DNA of 64,000 nucleotides from Microterricola viridarii (GCF_001542775.1 NZ_CP014145.1:62001-126000), one strand, 5' to 3'; shown: positions 35,729 to 45,211, numbered from the stretch's first letter. The notes: a model not told the origin generated them from the letters alone. Numbers and translations: made by a program.

Positions 35729-37207
35729 ATGCTGATTGACTTCACGGATCCATCGGACACGTCGCTCGTCATCATTATCTTCCTGCTGCTCGTGGACCTC
35801 GCGGTCCGCGTCGCGGCGATCATCATCATCCCGCGCAATCGCCGCCCAACGGCCGGCATGGCCTGGCTGCTCGCCGTCTTCTTCATCCCGTACATCGGCA
35901 TCCTGCTGTTCCTGCTGATCGGCAACCCCAAGCTGCCGCGCGCCCGAATGGCCAAACAACGCCGCATGGATGCCTTCATCCGCGCCAACTCGGATGTGCC
36001 AGGCGGCCGGCAGCACAACGAGGAATGGCCTGAGTGGTTCGCCTCGGTCTCGCAGCTGAACCAGAACCTCACCTCGATGCCGATGGTCGACGGCAACACC
36101 GCGACGCTGCTCGAGGATTACGACAGCACCATCCTGGCGATGGCCGCCGAGGTGGACCGGGCCACCAAGTACGTGCACGTCGAGTTCTACATCTTCTCCT
36201 GCGACCAGACCACCGCGGTGTTCTTCGATGCGCTGGAGGCGGCCATCGCGCGCGGCGTGAAGGTGCGCGTGCTCTTTGACCACTGGGCGTCGTGGCGCAG
36301 CAAGGGCTACAAGCACACCGTTGGACGCCTCAACGAGATGGGCGCTGAGTGGCACATGATGCTGCCGGTGCAGCCGCTGCGCGGGCACTTCCAGCGGCCG
36401 GACCTGCGCAACCACCGCAAGATCCTCGTCGTCGACGGGCGCGCCGCGTTCATGGGCTCGCTGAACGTGATCGACCGCAGCTACAACAAGCGTTCCAACA
36501 TCAAGCGCGGGCTCAAGTGGCAGGAGCTGGTGACGCGGGTGGAGGGGCCCGTCGTTGACGCGCTCAACCTGATCTTCATCACCGACTGGTACATCGAGTC
36601 GGAGGAGTTGCTCGAGAACGAGGCGCAGGTGCTCGAATCGATCGACGACCCGGCGCTGCTCGAGTGCCAGGTGGTGCCGAGCGGGCCCGGCTTCGAGGGT
36701 GAGAACAACCTGCGCCTGTTCCTCGCACTGCTCTACGGGGCCCAGCACCGCATCGTGATCACGAGCCCGTACTTCGTTCCGGACGAGTCGATGCTCTACG
36801 CCATCACGACCGCCGTCGACCGCGGCGTTCCGGTCGATCTGTTCGTCTCGGAGGTCGGCGACCAGGCCCTGGTCTGGCATGCGCAGCGCTCCTACTACGA
36901 GGCCCTGCTGCGAGCCGGCGTGCGCATCTACCAGTACAAGGCGCCGTACATTTTGCACTCCAAGCACTTCACGATCGACGACGATGTGGCCGTGATCGGC
37001 TCCAGCAACATGGACATGCGCTCTTTCGGCCTCAACATGGAGGTCTCGATGCTGGTGCGCGGCCACAGCTTCGTCGCCGCGATGCGCGCCGTCGAGGACC
37101 ACTACCGCTCCGTCAGCAAAGAGCTCACCCTCGACGAGTGGATGAAGCAGCCGCTGCGCTCCACCGTGCTCGACGGCCTGGCCCGGCTCACCTCCGCGCT
37201 GCAGTAG
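35729..37207 (+). CDS. cls: cardiolipin synthase (phospholipase D family)
   Basis: 492 residues. Two N-terminal transmembrane helices (about 8-30 and 40-62; AWLLAVFFIPYIGILLFLLI) anchor it. Two PLD HKD motifs: NHRKILVVDGRAAFMGSLN (about 230) and HSKHFTIDDDVAVIGSSNMD (about 412). It makes cardiolipin from two phosphatidylglycerol molecules at the membrane. Length and order agree with bacterial Cls. The start ATG has no strong ribosome site, consistent with coupling to the 58-residue gene just upstream. Convergent with the pirin gene. Confidence 0.94.
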   Translation: MLIDFTDPSDTSLVIIIFLLLVDLAVRVAAIIIIPRNRRPTAGMAWLLAVFFIPYIGILLFLLIGNPKLPRARMAKQRRMDAFIRANSDVPGGRQHNEEWPEWFASVSQLNQNLTSMPMVDGNTATLLEDYDSTILAMAAEVDRATKYVHVEFYIFSCDQTTAVFFDALEAAIARGVKVRVLFDHWASWRSKGYKHTVGRLNEMGAEWHMMLPVQPLRGHFQRPDLRNHRKILVVDGRAAFMGSLNVIDRSYNKRSNIKRGLKWQELVTRVEGPVVDALNLIFITDWYIESEELLENEAQVLESIDDPALLECQVVPSGPGFEGENNLRLFLALLYGAQHRIVITSPYFVPDESMLYAITTAVDRGVPVDLFVSEVGDQALVWHAQRSYYEALLRAGVRIYQYKAPYILHSKHFTIDDDVAVIGSSNMDMRSFGLNMEVSMLVRGHSFVAAMRAVEDHYRSVSKELTLDEWMKQPLRSTVLDGLARLTSALQ

Positions 37208-37274
37208 CTCCGCCGCTGGCTCGAGAAGGCTTACGGCCGAAGCCAACATCGCATGAACGCTGGCGCACGCAGTC

Positions 37275-38318
37275 TCAGCCGCGCGGCTTGAGGCGCACCG
37301 TGGGCAGCGCCGGCGCGGGCAGGGGAGAGCCGGGGTAGTCGGCCACGGTGCCGAAGCGGCCGCCCGCCGCGGCGCCGCCGATCACGTCGTGCTGCCATTC
37401 CCGGCGGTCCTCGACGATCTCGTCGTGGCCGCGGCCAATGAAGTTCCACCACATCACGATCTGCTCGGGGAACGGCTCCCCGCCGAGCAGCACCAGGCGC
37501 ACGGGGGAGTCCCCTGCGCGCAGCGTGACGGACGACCGGCCCGGGGCGAGGTAGCCGAGCTCGGCGTGGGCCAGCACCGTTGTGCCTGTGTCGCCACCGC
37601 TCTGACCGTCGTCGAGGGCGACCGGGCCGGCATCCACCAGCAGGCCGTGCTCGAACGACGGGTCGAGCGCCAGCGTCACGGCGGCGCCCGCCGGCAGGTC
37701 GAGCTGGGCGCCGAGCAGCGCCGAGAACACGGTGGGGGATGCCGCGGCACCCGGCCCGGAACCGGCTGCCGGCTCGTCGGCCAGCGCCCCCACGAACACC
37801 TGCGCGACGGCGGCGCCGCGCTGCAGGCGGCGCGCGTCGTGCCGCTCGAAGAACGGCTGCACGCTGCGGGCGGCATCCGGCAGCGCGATCCACAGCTGCA
37901 CCCCGTGCAGCACGGTGGTGGTCGGCGTCGATACCTCCGAGTGCGAGATGCCGCGCCCTGCGGTCATCAGGTTCAGCTCGCCCGGGCGCACCATGGCGTG
38001 GCTGCCGACACTGTCCCGGTGTTCGATCTCGCCCTCGAACAGCCAACTGGCCGTCTGCAAGCCGGTGTGCGGGTGCGGTGGAACCACCATGCCGCCGGTG
38101 GAGGCGACGTCGTCAGGCCCGTAGTGGTCGGCAAAACACCAGGCACCGATCGTGCTGCGCCCACGCTGCGGAAGCGTGCGCCGCACCGGCATGGCGCGGG
38201 GGCCGCCGAGCGGCACGTCGCGGGGCTGCAGCACCTCCACGGGGGTCGGGCCGGCATCCGTCACCGCCTCGATGAACTCGCACACAAGCTCGGCCGGGTC
38301 ACGCTCAAGATTGCTCAC
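37275..38318 (-). CDS. pirin family bicupin protein
   Basis: 347 residues, bicupin. The N-terminal pirin domain has the metal-binding set HPHTGLQTASWLFEGEIEHR (three His) and GRGISHSE with another His/Glu; the C-terminal pirin domain follows from LLGAQLDLPAGAAVTLALDP. Pirins can be quercetin dioxygenases or redox-sensing cofactors; the natural role here is unknown. Longer than a typical YhhW (about 230) because both cupin halves and an Ala-rich insert near 215 are present. Stands alone, divergent from the lipoproteins at 38361. Confidence 0.88.
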   Translation of the reverse strand: MSNLERDPAELVCEFIEAVTDAGPTPVEVLQPRDVPLGGPRAMPVRRTLPQRGRSTIGAWCFADHYGPDDVASTGGMVVPPHPHTGLQTASWLFEGEIEHRDSVGSHAMVRPGELNLMTAGRGISHSEVSTPTTTVLHGVQLWIALPDAARSVQPFFERHDARRLQRGAAVAQVFVGALADEPAAGSGPGAAASPTVFSALLGAQLDLPAGAAVTLALDPSFEHGLLVDAGPVALDDGQSGGDTGTTVLAHAELGYLAPGRSSVTLRAGDSPVRLVLLGGEPFPEQIVMWWNFIGRGHDEIVEDRREWQHDVIGGAAAGGRFGTVADYPGSPLPAPALPTVRLKPRG

Positions 38319-38360
38319 GGCTCCAGCCTAGGCCGCAGACCGAGGCGCTAGTCTGGCGGA

Positions 38361-38798
38361 ATGAAGACGTTGCGTACCGCTGCCGCGCTGCTCCTGGCGC
38401 TCACCGTCGTCGTCGGAATCAGCGCCTGCGCCAGTACGGCAGGCTCGCCGACCGGCGGAACGATCGGCGCCTCCGACGACTACGCCGGCCTGCCGGAGGG
38501 CCTTGACGGGCTGCCGCAGAACCCGAGCGGCGACCCGCAGCTGTACTGGCTGAAAAACGGCGCGCAGATCGCCATCACGCTCTGGGGCAGCTCGACCTGC
38601 CCGCCGATCGTGGAGTCGCTCACGCCCACCTCGGCGAACGCCTTCACCGCGGTGCAGGCCCCTCTGCCGGCCAAGCCGTGCACCCGCGACCTCGTGCCGC
38701 ACACCACGGTCTTCAAGACGCCGAGCGACACCACGACCAGCTCCGACGTCACGATCGTGCTCGACGGCACCAGCCTGACCCTGCCCGGCCGTAGCTAG
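38361..38798 (+). CDS. small lipoprotein, first of a tandem pair
   Basis: 145 residues. Lipobox in VVGISACAST (Cys about 23) gives an N-terminal lipid anchor. The mature part has QLYWLKNGAQIAITLWGSSTCP, PPIVESLTPTSANAF, PLPAKPCTRDLVPHTTVFKT: two conserved Cys (about 79, 106) that could form a disulfide. The same framework recurs in the next gene. No database family known to me. Likely extracytoplasmic. A 55-base gap separates the two genes and no terminator is visible between them. Confidence 0.7.
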   Translation: MKTLRTAAALLLALTVVVGISACASTAGSPTGGTIGASDDYAGLPEGLDGLPQNPSGDPQLYWLKNGAQIAITLWGSSTCPPIVESLTPTSANAFTAVQAPLPAKPCTRDLVPHTTVFKTPSDTTTSSDVTIVLDGTSLTLPGRS

Positions 38799-38853
38799 AC
38801 ACGCCCGGCGACAGACTGCTGACGCCGCCGAATCCTGCCGCTAGAGTTGCGCC

Positions 38854-39312
38854 ATGGCTACTACCACGCGCACCCGTCTCGTACTCGCAACCGTGGTTGC
38901 GGCATCCGCCCTGCTGCTCACCGGCTGCGCGCCAGTCGGTAACACGCCGACCGGCAACTTCCCCGGCTTCCCCGAGGGGCACGAGGCGAGCAGCGACACC
39001 ACGGGTGCACCAGAGGCGGCCTGGGTGTCGGAGGGCGACAAGATCGCCATCACCCTCTTCGGCAGCTCAACCTGCCCCTTGGTCGCAAGCACCATCAACG
39101 TTGTGAAGAAGGCCCACGAGGGCAACGCGGTGAGCATCGACGTTCCGCCGCTGCCCGACAAGCCCTGCACCATGGACCTGGTGCCGCACACGACCGAGTT
39201 CTGGACCCCGCAGGACGTCACCACGACGAAGCCGCTACAGATCACGGTGCTCGACCAGACCATCGAGCTGCCGATCAAGGCCTACCAGCCTGCCGGGGAA
39301 TCCGAGCACTAA
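38854..39312 (+). CDS. small lipoprotein, second of a tandem pair
   Basis: 152 residues with lipobox SALLLTGCAP (Cys about 25). It is a paralogue of the gene before it: shared frameworks EGDKIAITLFGSSTCPLVAS, PPLPDKPCTMDLVPHTTEFW, and a C-terminal beta strand. The residues between the two conserved Cys differ. Repeated duplication of envelope lipoproteins is common; the ligand or partner is unknown. Followed 47 bases later by the convergent XRE gene. Confidence 0.72.
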   Translation: MATTTRTRLVLATVVAASALLLTGCAPVGNTPTGNFPGFPEGHEASSDTTGAPEAAWVSEGDKIAITLFGSSTCPLVASTINVVKKAHEGNAVSIDVPPLPDKPCTMDLVPHTTEFWTPQDVTTTKPLQITVLDQTIELPIKAYQPAGESEH

Positions 39313-39359
39313 ACAGCCTCGGCCCGCGCGACGACCTTTTCTGCAGTTGGCGGCCGGTA

Positions 39360-39593
39360 TCAGCCGCGCGGCGTGCGCACGAGCAGTTCGCCAACCTCGC
39401 AGTCCAGCGCGTCGCAGATCGCGTGCAGGGTCGAGAATCGGATCGCCCGCGCCCGGTCGTTCTTCAGCACGCTGAGGTTCACGATGCTCACCCCGACCAG
39501 CTTGCTCAGCTGCGTCAGGGTCATGCCGCGCGCCGCGAGGAGATCGTCGAGGCGGCACAGGATGCCGGTGTCCTCACTCTCTGCCGGTGCCAT
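39360..39593 (-). CDS. XRE-family (Cro/C1-type) transcriptional regulator
   Basis: 77-residue helix-turn-helix protein: LDDLLAARGMTLTQLSKLVG, VSIVNLSVLKNDRARAIRFS, TLHAICDALDCEVGELLV. Size and sequence match the YozG-type regulators that accompany DUF2975 proteins. It is coupled to the DUF2975 gene at 39593 by one base (TGATG), and the operon's promoter region carries a palindromic operator (41059) that it probably binds, making the unit autoregulated. Target signal unknown. Confidence 0.9.
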   Translation of the reverse strand: MAPAESEDTGILCRLDDLLAARGMTLTQLSKLVGVSIVNLSVLKNDRARAIRFSTLHAICDALDCEVGELLVRTPRG

Positions 39594-40423
39594 CAGACCA
39601 GCCCAACCGTGTCACGCTGCATCCGCTCGCTCTGCCGGAACGCCGCGGCTACGGCGAGGAGTGCGAGGCCGAGGAAGATCGGCCAGAGCTCGATGGTCGG
39701 CTCGAACGCCGGCTGCGGCAGGCCCGTTGCCAGCGGGTCGAAGGTGCCGAACGGCACGGCGCCGTCGCCAGCGACCTCGCCCAGTGTGCCGCCGGCGAAG
39801 CTGATCTGCTCGGAGCTCCACGCCGTGACCCTGAGCGCCTGCTCGGCAGCCTGGTAGCCAGCGGCCCCGAAGCAGAACTGCCAGCCGATGCCGCCGACCA
39901 TGAGCGCGATCGCGCCCACGATGAAACCGCGGGCCACGATCGGCCGAAACGGCTCGTGGGCGAGCAGGCGGTGGGCGAGCACTGCGACGGCGGCGGCGAG
40001 CACGGCGATAGTCGCGCCCTGCAGCGCGTGGCCGCCGGCGAGCAGCAGGCGGGTGCCGGCATCCAAGCCCTCGATCATGACTTCGGCGCTCGTGAAGCCG
40101 CCCCCGGTGACGGTGGCCGTCGGCCCCTCCTGGACCCGTGCCCAGGGGTAAACGCCCGGCCAGAACGTCTGGACCGGGATCGTCACGCTCACGGCCTGCG
40201 CGGCGAGCGACTGCACGACCAGGCCCACCGCCGTCACGACGGCGATACCGGCGGCGGCCGTCGCGCCCAAGCGGGTGAACACGAGCACCGCCGGGCGAGG
40301 TGTGGCCGGCATCCGTTCGTCGAAGACAAGGTCGTCGCCGCGGGTGCGGAGCAACCGGAAGCCGACCACGGTGGCCACGATCACAACGATCGCGCCAATG
40401 ACGATGATGTTCCAGGCGAGCAT
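39593..40423 (-). CDS. DUF2975-like membrane protein (second copy)
   Basis: 276 residues with about six hydrophobic segments: an N-terminal helix, a long extracytoplasmic insert (AWARVQEGPTATVTGGGFTS), then four more, ending FRQSERMQRDTVGLV. The C-terminal motif matches the neighbouring DUF2975 protein (GERMQRDTEGLV). It has a longer extracytoplasmic loop than that copy. Together they look like a duplicated pair serving one XRE regulator. The N- and C-terminal neighbours are each joined by a one-base TGATG overlap. Function unknown; DUF2975 proteins are suspected of controlling the activity of their partner regulators. Confidence 0.8.
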   Translation of the reverse strand: MLAWNIIVIGAIVVIVATVVGFRLLRTRGDDLVFDERMPATPRPAVLVFTRLGATAAAGIAVVTAVGLVVQSLAAQAVSVTIPVQTFWPGVYPWARVQEGPTATVTGGGFTSAEVMIEGLDAGTRLLLAGGHALQGATIAVLAAAVAVLAHRLLAHEPFRPIVARGFIVGAIALMVGGIGWQFCFGAAGYQAAEQALRVTAWSSEQISFAGGTLGEVAGDGAVPFGTFDPLATGLPQPAFEPTIELWPIFLGLALLAVAAAFRQSERMQRDTVGLV

Positions 40424-41049
40424 CAGACGAGTCCTTCCGTGTCGCGCTGCATCCGCTCGCCGATCTCGAAGGCGGCGGCGACGACGCCGAGCACGACGCC
40501 CACGAACACGATCGTCAGATCGGCCCCGCCCGCGAAGGGAAACACGCTGCCGACGGGGTCGGGATTGAGCTCGGCCGCAATGGTGAACTGCGCGGCGATG
40601 CCGAGCGCGTAGCCGAGCAGGCCGCCGGCGATGAGAGTGACGGATGCCGTCGCCAGCAGCCAGGTCATGCGGCGCCCGAACGGGCGGCCGCGCACCAGCC
40701 CGACACTGGTGAACACGATCGTGCCGGCGATCAGCACCTGGGCGAGGCCGAGCGCCAGGACCGACCCGGCCAGCAGCAGGCGGGCGGTCATAGAGACGTC
40801 GGCGAGCACGAGCTGCGCGCTGTCGAAGCTGCCAGACACGAGGGTGGCGGCGCCCGTGACCGCGCTCGCCGGAACCTCGAACACAGCGCTCATCTGCGCC
40901 TCCACGGTCGGGGCGCTGAGCACCGAGACGATGCGGGCCGCGCTGCCGACGGCGACCAGGATGCCGTAGGCCGCGGCGACGGCGGCGAAGAACAGCAGCG
41001 AGCCGCGCTCCGACCTGCGCAGCTGGAAGCCGGCTGTGTGCGTGCTCAT
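40423..41049 (-). CDS. DUF2975 family membrane protein (first copy)
   Basis: 208 residues, four main transmembrane segments (about 18-42, 86-114, 125-150, 165-190), typical DUF2975 architecture with a stretch of small residues before the last helix and the tail AAFEIGERMQRDTEGLV. First gene of the DUF2975-DUF2975-XRE operon. The ATG at 41049 has an AGGGGA site and lies only 10 bases from the edge of the operator palindrome, so repression would block transcription directly at the start. Confidence 0.87.
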   Translation of the reverse strand: MSTHTAGFQLRRSERGSLLFFAAVAAAYGILVAVGSAARIVSVLSAPTVEAQMSAVFEVPASAVTGAATLVSGSFDSAQLVLADVSMTARLLLAGSVLALGLAQVLIAGTIVFTSVGLVRGRPFGRRMTWLLATASVTLIAGGLLGYALGIAAQFTIAAELNPDPVGSVFPFAGGADLTIVFVGVVLGVVAAAFEIGERMQRDTEGLV

Positions 41050-41058
41050 CGCGTCCCC

Positions 41059-41089
41059 TAACGATTGTCGATAATAACGATAATCGTTA
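41059..41089 (-). promoter_or_regulatory. AT-rich palindromic operator of the DUF2975/XRE operon
   Basis: TAACGATTGTC and GATAATCGTTA form 11-base arms with a single mismatch around nine bases; inside, CGATAAT occurs at 41069-41075 and 41078-41084. The patch is strikingly AT-rich for this window and contains TATT/TATC -10-like sequence on the minus strand. Palindrome and location 10 bases from the first start support an autoregulatory site for the XRE protein (inference). Confidence 0.75.
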
Positions 41090-41135
41090 AGGTAGGGGTG
41101 GTCCCGGCGGCTGTCAAGGGCATACCGGCCGCCCC

Positions 41136-41162
41136 GGGGTTTCGACGGGCCGAGCCAGCGGG
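41136..41162. repeat. degenerate copy of the dispersed repeat family
   Basis: A 27-base stretch GGGGTTTCGACGGGCCGAGC and following matches the 23741-23767 repeat with four substitutions. It sits between the XRE operon promoter and clpC. Confidence 0.7.
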
Positions 41163-41291
41163 CACCGGCGGCACCGGTATCCGTGCGTCACATCGTCATG
41201 CTCTGGGCGAACACCGGCATATGCGCCCCGCGCGCTGGTTACTCTCTATGTATCGATGCTGCATCCGCGGCGGCATTGTGAGGAGTAGAAG

Positions 41292-43814
41292 ATGTTCGAG
41301 AGATTTACCGACAGAGCCCGTCGTGTCGTTGTCTTGGCGCAAGAAGAAGCCAAGATGCTCAACCACAACTACATCGGAACCGAGCACATTCTGCTCGGCC
41401 TGATCCACGAGGGTGAGGGCGTTGCCGCGAAGGCGCTCGAGTCGCTCGGCATCTCGCTCGACGCCGTGCGCGAGCAGGTGCAGGACATCATCGGTCAGGG
41501 CCAGCAGCAGCCGACCGGCCACATCCCGTTCACCCCGCGTGCCAAGAAGGTGCTGGAGCTCTCGCTGCGCGAGGCCCTGCAGCTCGGCCACAACTACATC
41601 GGCACCGAGCACATCCTGCTCGGCCTGATCCGCGAGGGTGAGGGCGTTGCCGCCCAGGTGCTCGTGAAGCTGGGCGCCGACCTCAACCGGGTGCGCCAGC
41701 AGGTCATCCAGTTGCTCTCCGGCTACCAGGGCAAGGAGCAGGTCGCCGTCGGTGCGAACGAGCAGACCACCCCTCAGGGCGGCTCGCAGATCCTCGACCA
41801 GTTCGGCCGCAACCTCACTCAGGCTGCCCGCGACGGCAAGCTCGACCCCGTGATCGGGCGAGAGAAGGAGATCGAGCGGGTCATGCAGATCCTCTCGCGT
41901 CGCTCCAAGAACAACCCCGTGCTGATCGGTGAGCCCGGCGTCGGCAAGACCGCCGTCGTCGAGGGCCTCGCCCAGGCCATCGTCAAGGGCGATGTGCCCG
42001 AGACGCTCAAGGACAAGCAGCTCTACTCGCTCGACCTTGGTTCACTCATCGCCGGCAGCCGCTACCGCGGTGACTTCGAGGAGCGCCTGAAGAAGGTCAC
42101 CAAGGAGATCCGCACCCGCGGCGACATCATCATCTTCATCGACGAGATCCACACCCTCGTCGGGGCCGGTGCCGCTGAGGGCGCCATCGACGCCGCCTCC
42201 ATCTTGAAGCCGCTGCTGGCCCGTGGCGAGCTGCAGACCATCGGTGCGACCACGCTCGACGAGTACCGCAAGCACTTCGAGAAGGATGCCGCCCTCGAGC
42301 GCCGCTTCCAGTCGATCCAGGTCGCCGAGCCGTCGCTGCCGCACACCATCAACATCCTCAAGGGTCTGCGCGACCGCTACGAGGCGCACCACAAGGTGTC
42401 CATCACCGACGGTGCCATCGTCGCCGCGGCGAACCTCGCCGACCGCTACATCGCCGACCGCTTCCTGCCGGACAAGGCCATCGACCTGATCGACGAGGCC
42501 GGCGCACGCCTGCGCCTGTCGATCCTCTCGAGCCCGCCCGAGCTGCGCGAGTTCGACGAGAAGATCGCCGTCGTGCGCTCCGCCAAGGAAGCCGCGATCG
42601 AGGACCAGGACTTCGAGAAGGCCGCCAGCCTGCGCGACGAGGAGAAGAACCTCCTCGGCGAGCGTCTGCGCCTCGAGAAGCAGTGGAAGTCCGGCGATGT
42701 CAAGACCACCGCCGTTGTCGACGAGGGCCTGATCGCCGAGGTTCTGGCCCAGGCCACCGGCATCCCCGTCTTCAAGCTCACCGAGGAGGAGTCGTCCAGG
42801 CTCGTCTTCATGGAGAAGGCGCTGCACGAGCGCGTCATCGGCCAGGAAGAGGCCATCTCGGCCCTGTCCAAGACGATCCGCCGCACCCGCGCCGGCCTCA
42901 AGGACCCGAAGCGCCCCTCCGGCTCGTTCATCTTCGCCGGCCCGACCGGTGTCGGTAAGACGGAGCTGGCCAAGGCGCTCGCCGAGTTCCTGTTCGACGA
43001 CGAAGACGCCATCATCTCGCTCGACATGAGCGAGTACGGCGAGAAGCACACGGTTTCGCGCCTGTTCGGTGCTCCTCCCGGATTCGTCGGCTTCGAAGAG
43101 GGCGGCCAGCTCACCGAGAAGGTGCGCCGCAAGCCGTTCTCCGTCGTGCTGTTCGACGAGATCGAGAAGGCACACCCGGACATCTTCAACTCGCTGCTGC
43201 AGGTGCTCGAGGAGGGTCGTCTCACCGACGGCCAGGGTCGTGTCGTCGACTTCAAGAACACCGTCATCATCATGACCACGAACCTCGGTTCGAAGGGCAT
43301 CTCTGGCGGCCCCGTCGGCTTCCAGATCGAGGGTGACAGCGCCGTCGGCTACGACATCATGAAGGGCAAGGTCGTTGAGGAGCTGAAGAAGCACTTCAAG
43401 CCCGAGTTCCTCAACCGTGTCGACGAGACGATCGTCTTCCCGCAGCTCTCCAAGCCGGAGCTGCTGCAGATCGTGGACCTGTTCATCAAGCGACTGAGCG
43501 AGCGGATGCTCGACCGCGACATGACGGTGGAGCTCACCCAGGCCGCCAAGGAGCGCCTCATCGAGGTCGGCTTCGACCCGGCCCTCGGTGCCCGCCCGCT
43601 GCGTCGCGCGGTGCAGCACGAGGTGGAGGACCTGCTCTCGGAGAAGATCCTGCACGGCGAGCTGAACTCGGGCGACCACGTGCACGTGGACTTCGTGGAC
43701 GGCAAGTTCGTCTTCACCACCACGCAGCGCGCCCTGCCCGCCACCACGAACGTGAACGCCGGAGCCGCCCTCGGCACCGGTTCGGTCACGCCCGACATCG
43801 CGATCACCGGCTAA
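41292..43814 (+). CDS. clpC: ATP-dependent Clp protease ATP-binding subunit ClpC
   Basis: 840-residue HSP100 unfoldase feeding proteins to ClpP. N-terminal double Clp repeat ([20 protein letters not shown], then a near-identical copy about 75 residues later), first AAA module with Walker A GEPGVGKT (about 214) and Walker [13 protein letters not shown], a UVR-containing middle domain around 420-460, second AAA module with GPTGVGKT (about 550). The LGF-type ClpP-binding loop expected near 670 was not separately verified. ATG with GAGGAG site. Transcript ends at a UUCG-loop terminator. Confidence 0.97.
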   Translation: MFERFTDRARRVVVLAQEEAKMLNHNYIGTEHILLGLIHEGEGVAAKALESLGISLDAVREQVQDIIGQGQQQPTGHIPFTPRAKKVLELSLREALQLGHNYIGTEHILLGLIREGEGVAAQVLVKLGADLNRVRQQVIQLLSGYQGKEQVAVGANEQTTPQGGSQILDQFGRNLTQAARDGKLDPVIGREKEIERVMQILSRRSKNNPVLIGEPGVGKTAVVEGLAQAIVKGDVPETLKDKQLYSLDLGSLIAGSRYRGDFEERLKKVTKEIRTRGDIIIFIDEIHTLVGAGAAEGAIDAASILKPLLARGELQTIGATTLDEYRKHFEKDAALERRFQSIQVAEPSLPHTINILKGLRDRYEAHHKVSITDGAIVAAANLADRYIADRFLPDKAIDLIDEAGARLRLSILSSPPELREFDEKIAVVRSAKEAAIEDQDFEKAASLRDEEKNLLGERLRLEKQWKSGDVKTTAVVDEGLIAEVLAQATGIPVFKLTEEESSRLVFMEKALHERVIGQEEAISALSKTIRRTRAGLKDPKRPSGSFIFAGPTGVGKTELAKALAEFLFDDEDAIISLDMSEYGEKHTVSRLFGAPPGFVGFEEGGQLTEKVRRKPFSVVLFDEIEKAHPDIFNSLLQVLEEGRLTDGQGRVVDFKNTVIIMTTNLGSKGISGGPVGFQIEGDSAVGYDIMKGKVVEELKKHFKPEFLNRVDETIVFPQLSKPELLQIVDLFIKRLSERMLDRDMTVELTQAAKERLIEVGFDPALGARPLRRAVQHEVEDLLSEKILHGELNSGDHVHVDFVDGKFVFTTTQRALPATTNVNAGAALGTGSVTPDIAITG

Positions 43815-43842
43815 GACCGGCTCGCGGCGATTCGCCGCAGCC

Positions 43843-43880
43843 CAGAAGGGCCCGACAGCTTCGGCTGCCGGGCCCTTCTG
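43843..43880 (+). terminator. terminator of clpC
   Basis: Seventeen-base arms with a TTCG tetraloop (one mismatch), 29 bases after the clpC stop. No long T run follows, but stem strength and location support it. Confidence 0.7.
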
Positions 43881-43953
43881 CGTGCCCGGGGTGTGCGCGG
43901 CATCCGTGGAGGGCGGCAGTACGCTGGGATCACGAAAACAGAAGGGTGCCAGG

Positions 43954-44460
43954 GTGGCTCAGGAATTCACGGTGCGCCGCGCGCGCACGAGCGATGTGCG
44001 CGGCATTCAGGCCCTGATCGAGCCCTTGGTGCAGGAGCGCATCCTGCTCGGCAAAGACCTCGTCGTCTTCTACGAGGCGGTGCAGGAGTTCCGCGTCGCC
44101 GAGAGCGCCGACGGCGAGATCATCGGATGCGGCGCGCTGCACGTGATGTGGGAGGACCTCGCCGAGGTGCGCACCCTGGCCGTCTCCGACGACTGGCGCG
44201 GCGCCGGCGTCGGGCACGCACTCCTCGACCGTCTGTTGGAGGATGCCGCGGAGCTCGGCCTCTCCCGCGTCTTCTGCCTCACCTTCGAGGTGCCGTTCTT
44301 CGAACGCCACGGCTTCGCCGACATGGGCGCGGAGACCGTCGCGCCCGACGTCTACGCCGAGCTCGTGCGCTCGCCCGACGAGGGTGTCGCCGAGTTCCTC
44401 GACCTGGCCAGGGTCAAGCCGAACACGCTCGGCAACACCCGCATGCTGAAACGCCTCTGA
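43954..44460 (+). CDS. argA: amino-acid N-acetyltransferase (ArgA-like GNAT)
   Basis: 168-residue single-domain GNAT of the actinobacterial N-acetylglutamate synthase type. EFTVRRARTSDVRGIQALIE opens the fold; CGALHVMWEDLAEVRTLAVS and WRGAGVGHALLDRLLEDA supply the acetyl-CoA P-loop (R-G-x-G-x-G/A variant); LSRVFCLTFEVPFFERHGF ends it. It would make N-acetylglutamate for arginine synthesis. GTG at 43954 chosen because it starts the conserved region; the open frame continues 24 codons upstream. Other GNAT functions cannot be excluded. Confidence 0.85.
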   Translation: MAQEFTVRRARTSDVRGIQALIEPLVQERILLGKDLVVFYEAVQEFRVAESADGEIIGCGALHVMWEDLAEVRTLAVSDDWRGAGVGHALLDRLLEDAAELGLSRVFCLTFEVPFFERHGFADMGAETVAPDVYAELVRSPDEGVAEFLDLARVKPNTLGNTRMLKRL

Positions 44461-44540
44461 CGCGGCGCCGCTGTCTGGCAAAGTGTTGACTCACCGGCCA
44501 AATGCCGTGCAAATCTGGGCGGGCTGGCTAGCCTGAGGGC

Positions 44541-45164
44541 ATGTCGACGATCAAGCACCCGGTCGGGCCCCAGTCGAACAAGGTTTACTGGCGCCGCAGG
44601 CTCGTAGTCCTGCTCGGGCTGCTTGCCGTCATCGTCGTCATCGTGCTGATCGTCGTCGGCCCCGGCCGCAGCGCGGAGGCGGAGAAGCCGGCCAGCGACC
44701 CGGGCAGCAGCGCAGCCCCCTCGACCGGCCAGACCCCGACAGCGACGGGCGCTGGCGGTGCCTGCGCCCCCGGCAGCGTCAGCGTGGAAGCCGTCACCGA
44801 TGAGGGCGACTATGCCGCCGACCAAGAGCCAGCGCTCTCGCTCGTCGTGACGAACACGGGCCCCGCTGCCTGTTCGCTCAACGTGGGCACGGCAGCCCAG
44901 GTCTTCACCATCAAGAGCGGCAGCGACGTCTACTGGACCTCGACCGACTGCCAGACGGATTCCAGCAATGTGCCGTTCGAGCTGCAGCCCGGCGTGCCCG
45001 TCAAGTCCTCCGCGCCCATCGTCTGGGACCGCACCCGCTCGGACCCAGGCACCTGCGACTCCGGCGAGCGGGAGTCGGCGCCGGCCGAGGGCGCCTCCTA
45101 CCACCTGACTGTGACCGTCGATGGCGTCACGTCGACCACCTCCAAGCAGTTCATCCTCAACTAG
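44541..45164 (+). CDS. membrane-anchored extracytoplasmic protein, conserved hypothetical
   Basis: 207 residues. One transmembrane helix (about 21-42, RLVVLLGLLAVIVVIVLIVV), a Ser/Pro/Thr-rich linker, then an Ig-like beta domain (CAPGSVSVEAVTDEGDYAADQEPALSLVVTNTG) with conserved Cys residues (about 74, 111, 138, 172) that could make disulfides. Resembles DUF4232-like beta-sandwich domains in tone, but the family is not certain. Gap of 80 bases from argA. No enzymatic motif seen. Confidence 0.65.
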   Translation: MSTIKHPVGPQSNKVYWRRRLVVLLGLLAVIVVIVLIVVGPGRSAEAEKPASDPGSSAAPSTGQTPTATGAGGACAPGSVSVEAVTDEGDYAADQEPALSLVVTNTGPAACSLNVGTAAQVFTIKSGSDVYWTSTDCQTDSSNVPFELQPGVPVKSSAPIVWDRTRSDPGTCDSGERESAPAEGASYHLTVTVDGVTSTTSKQFILN

Positions 45165-45211
45165 ATTCGCCGAGCGCTCACTGCCGCGCGACATCGGGAG
45201 GCCGACGCGCC

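Noticed and set aside
41163..41291. ClgR or HspR operator before clpC
   Set aside because: No convincing inverted repeat of either consensus was found.
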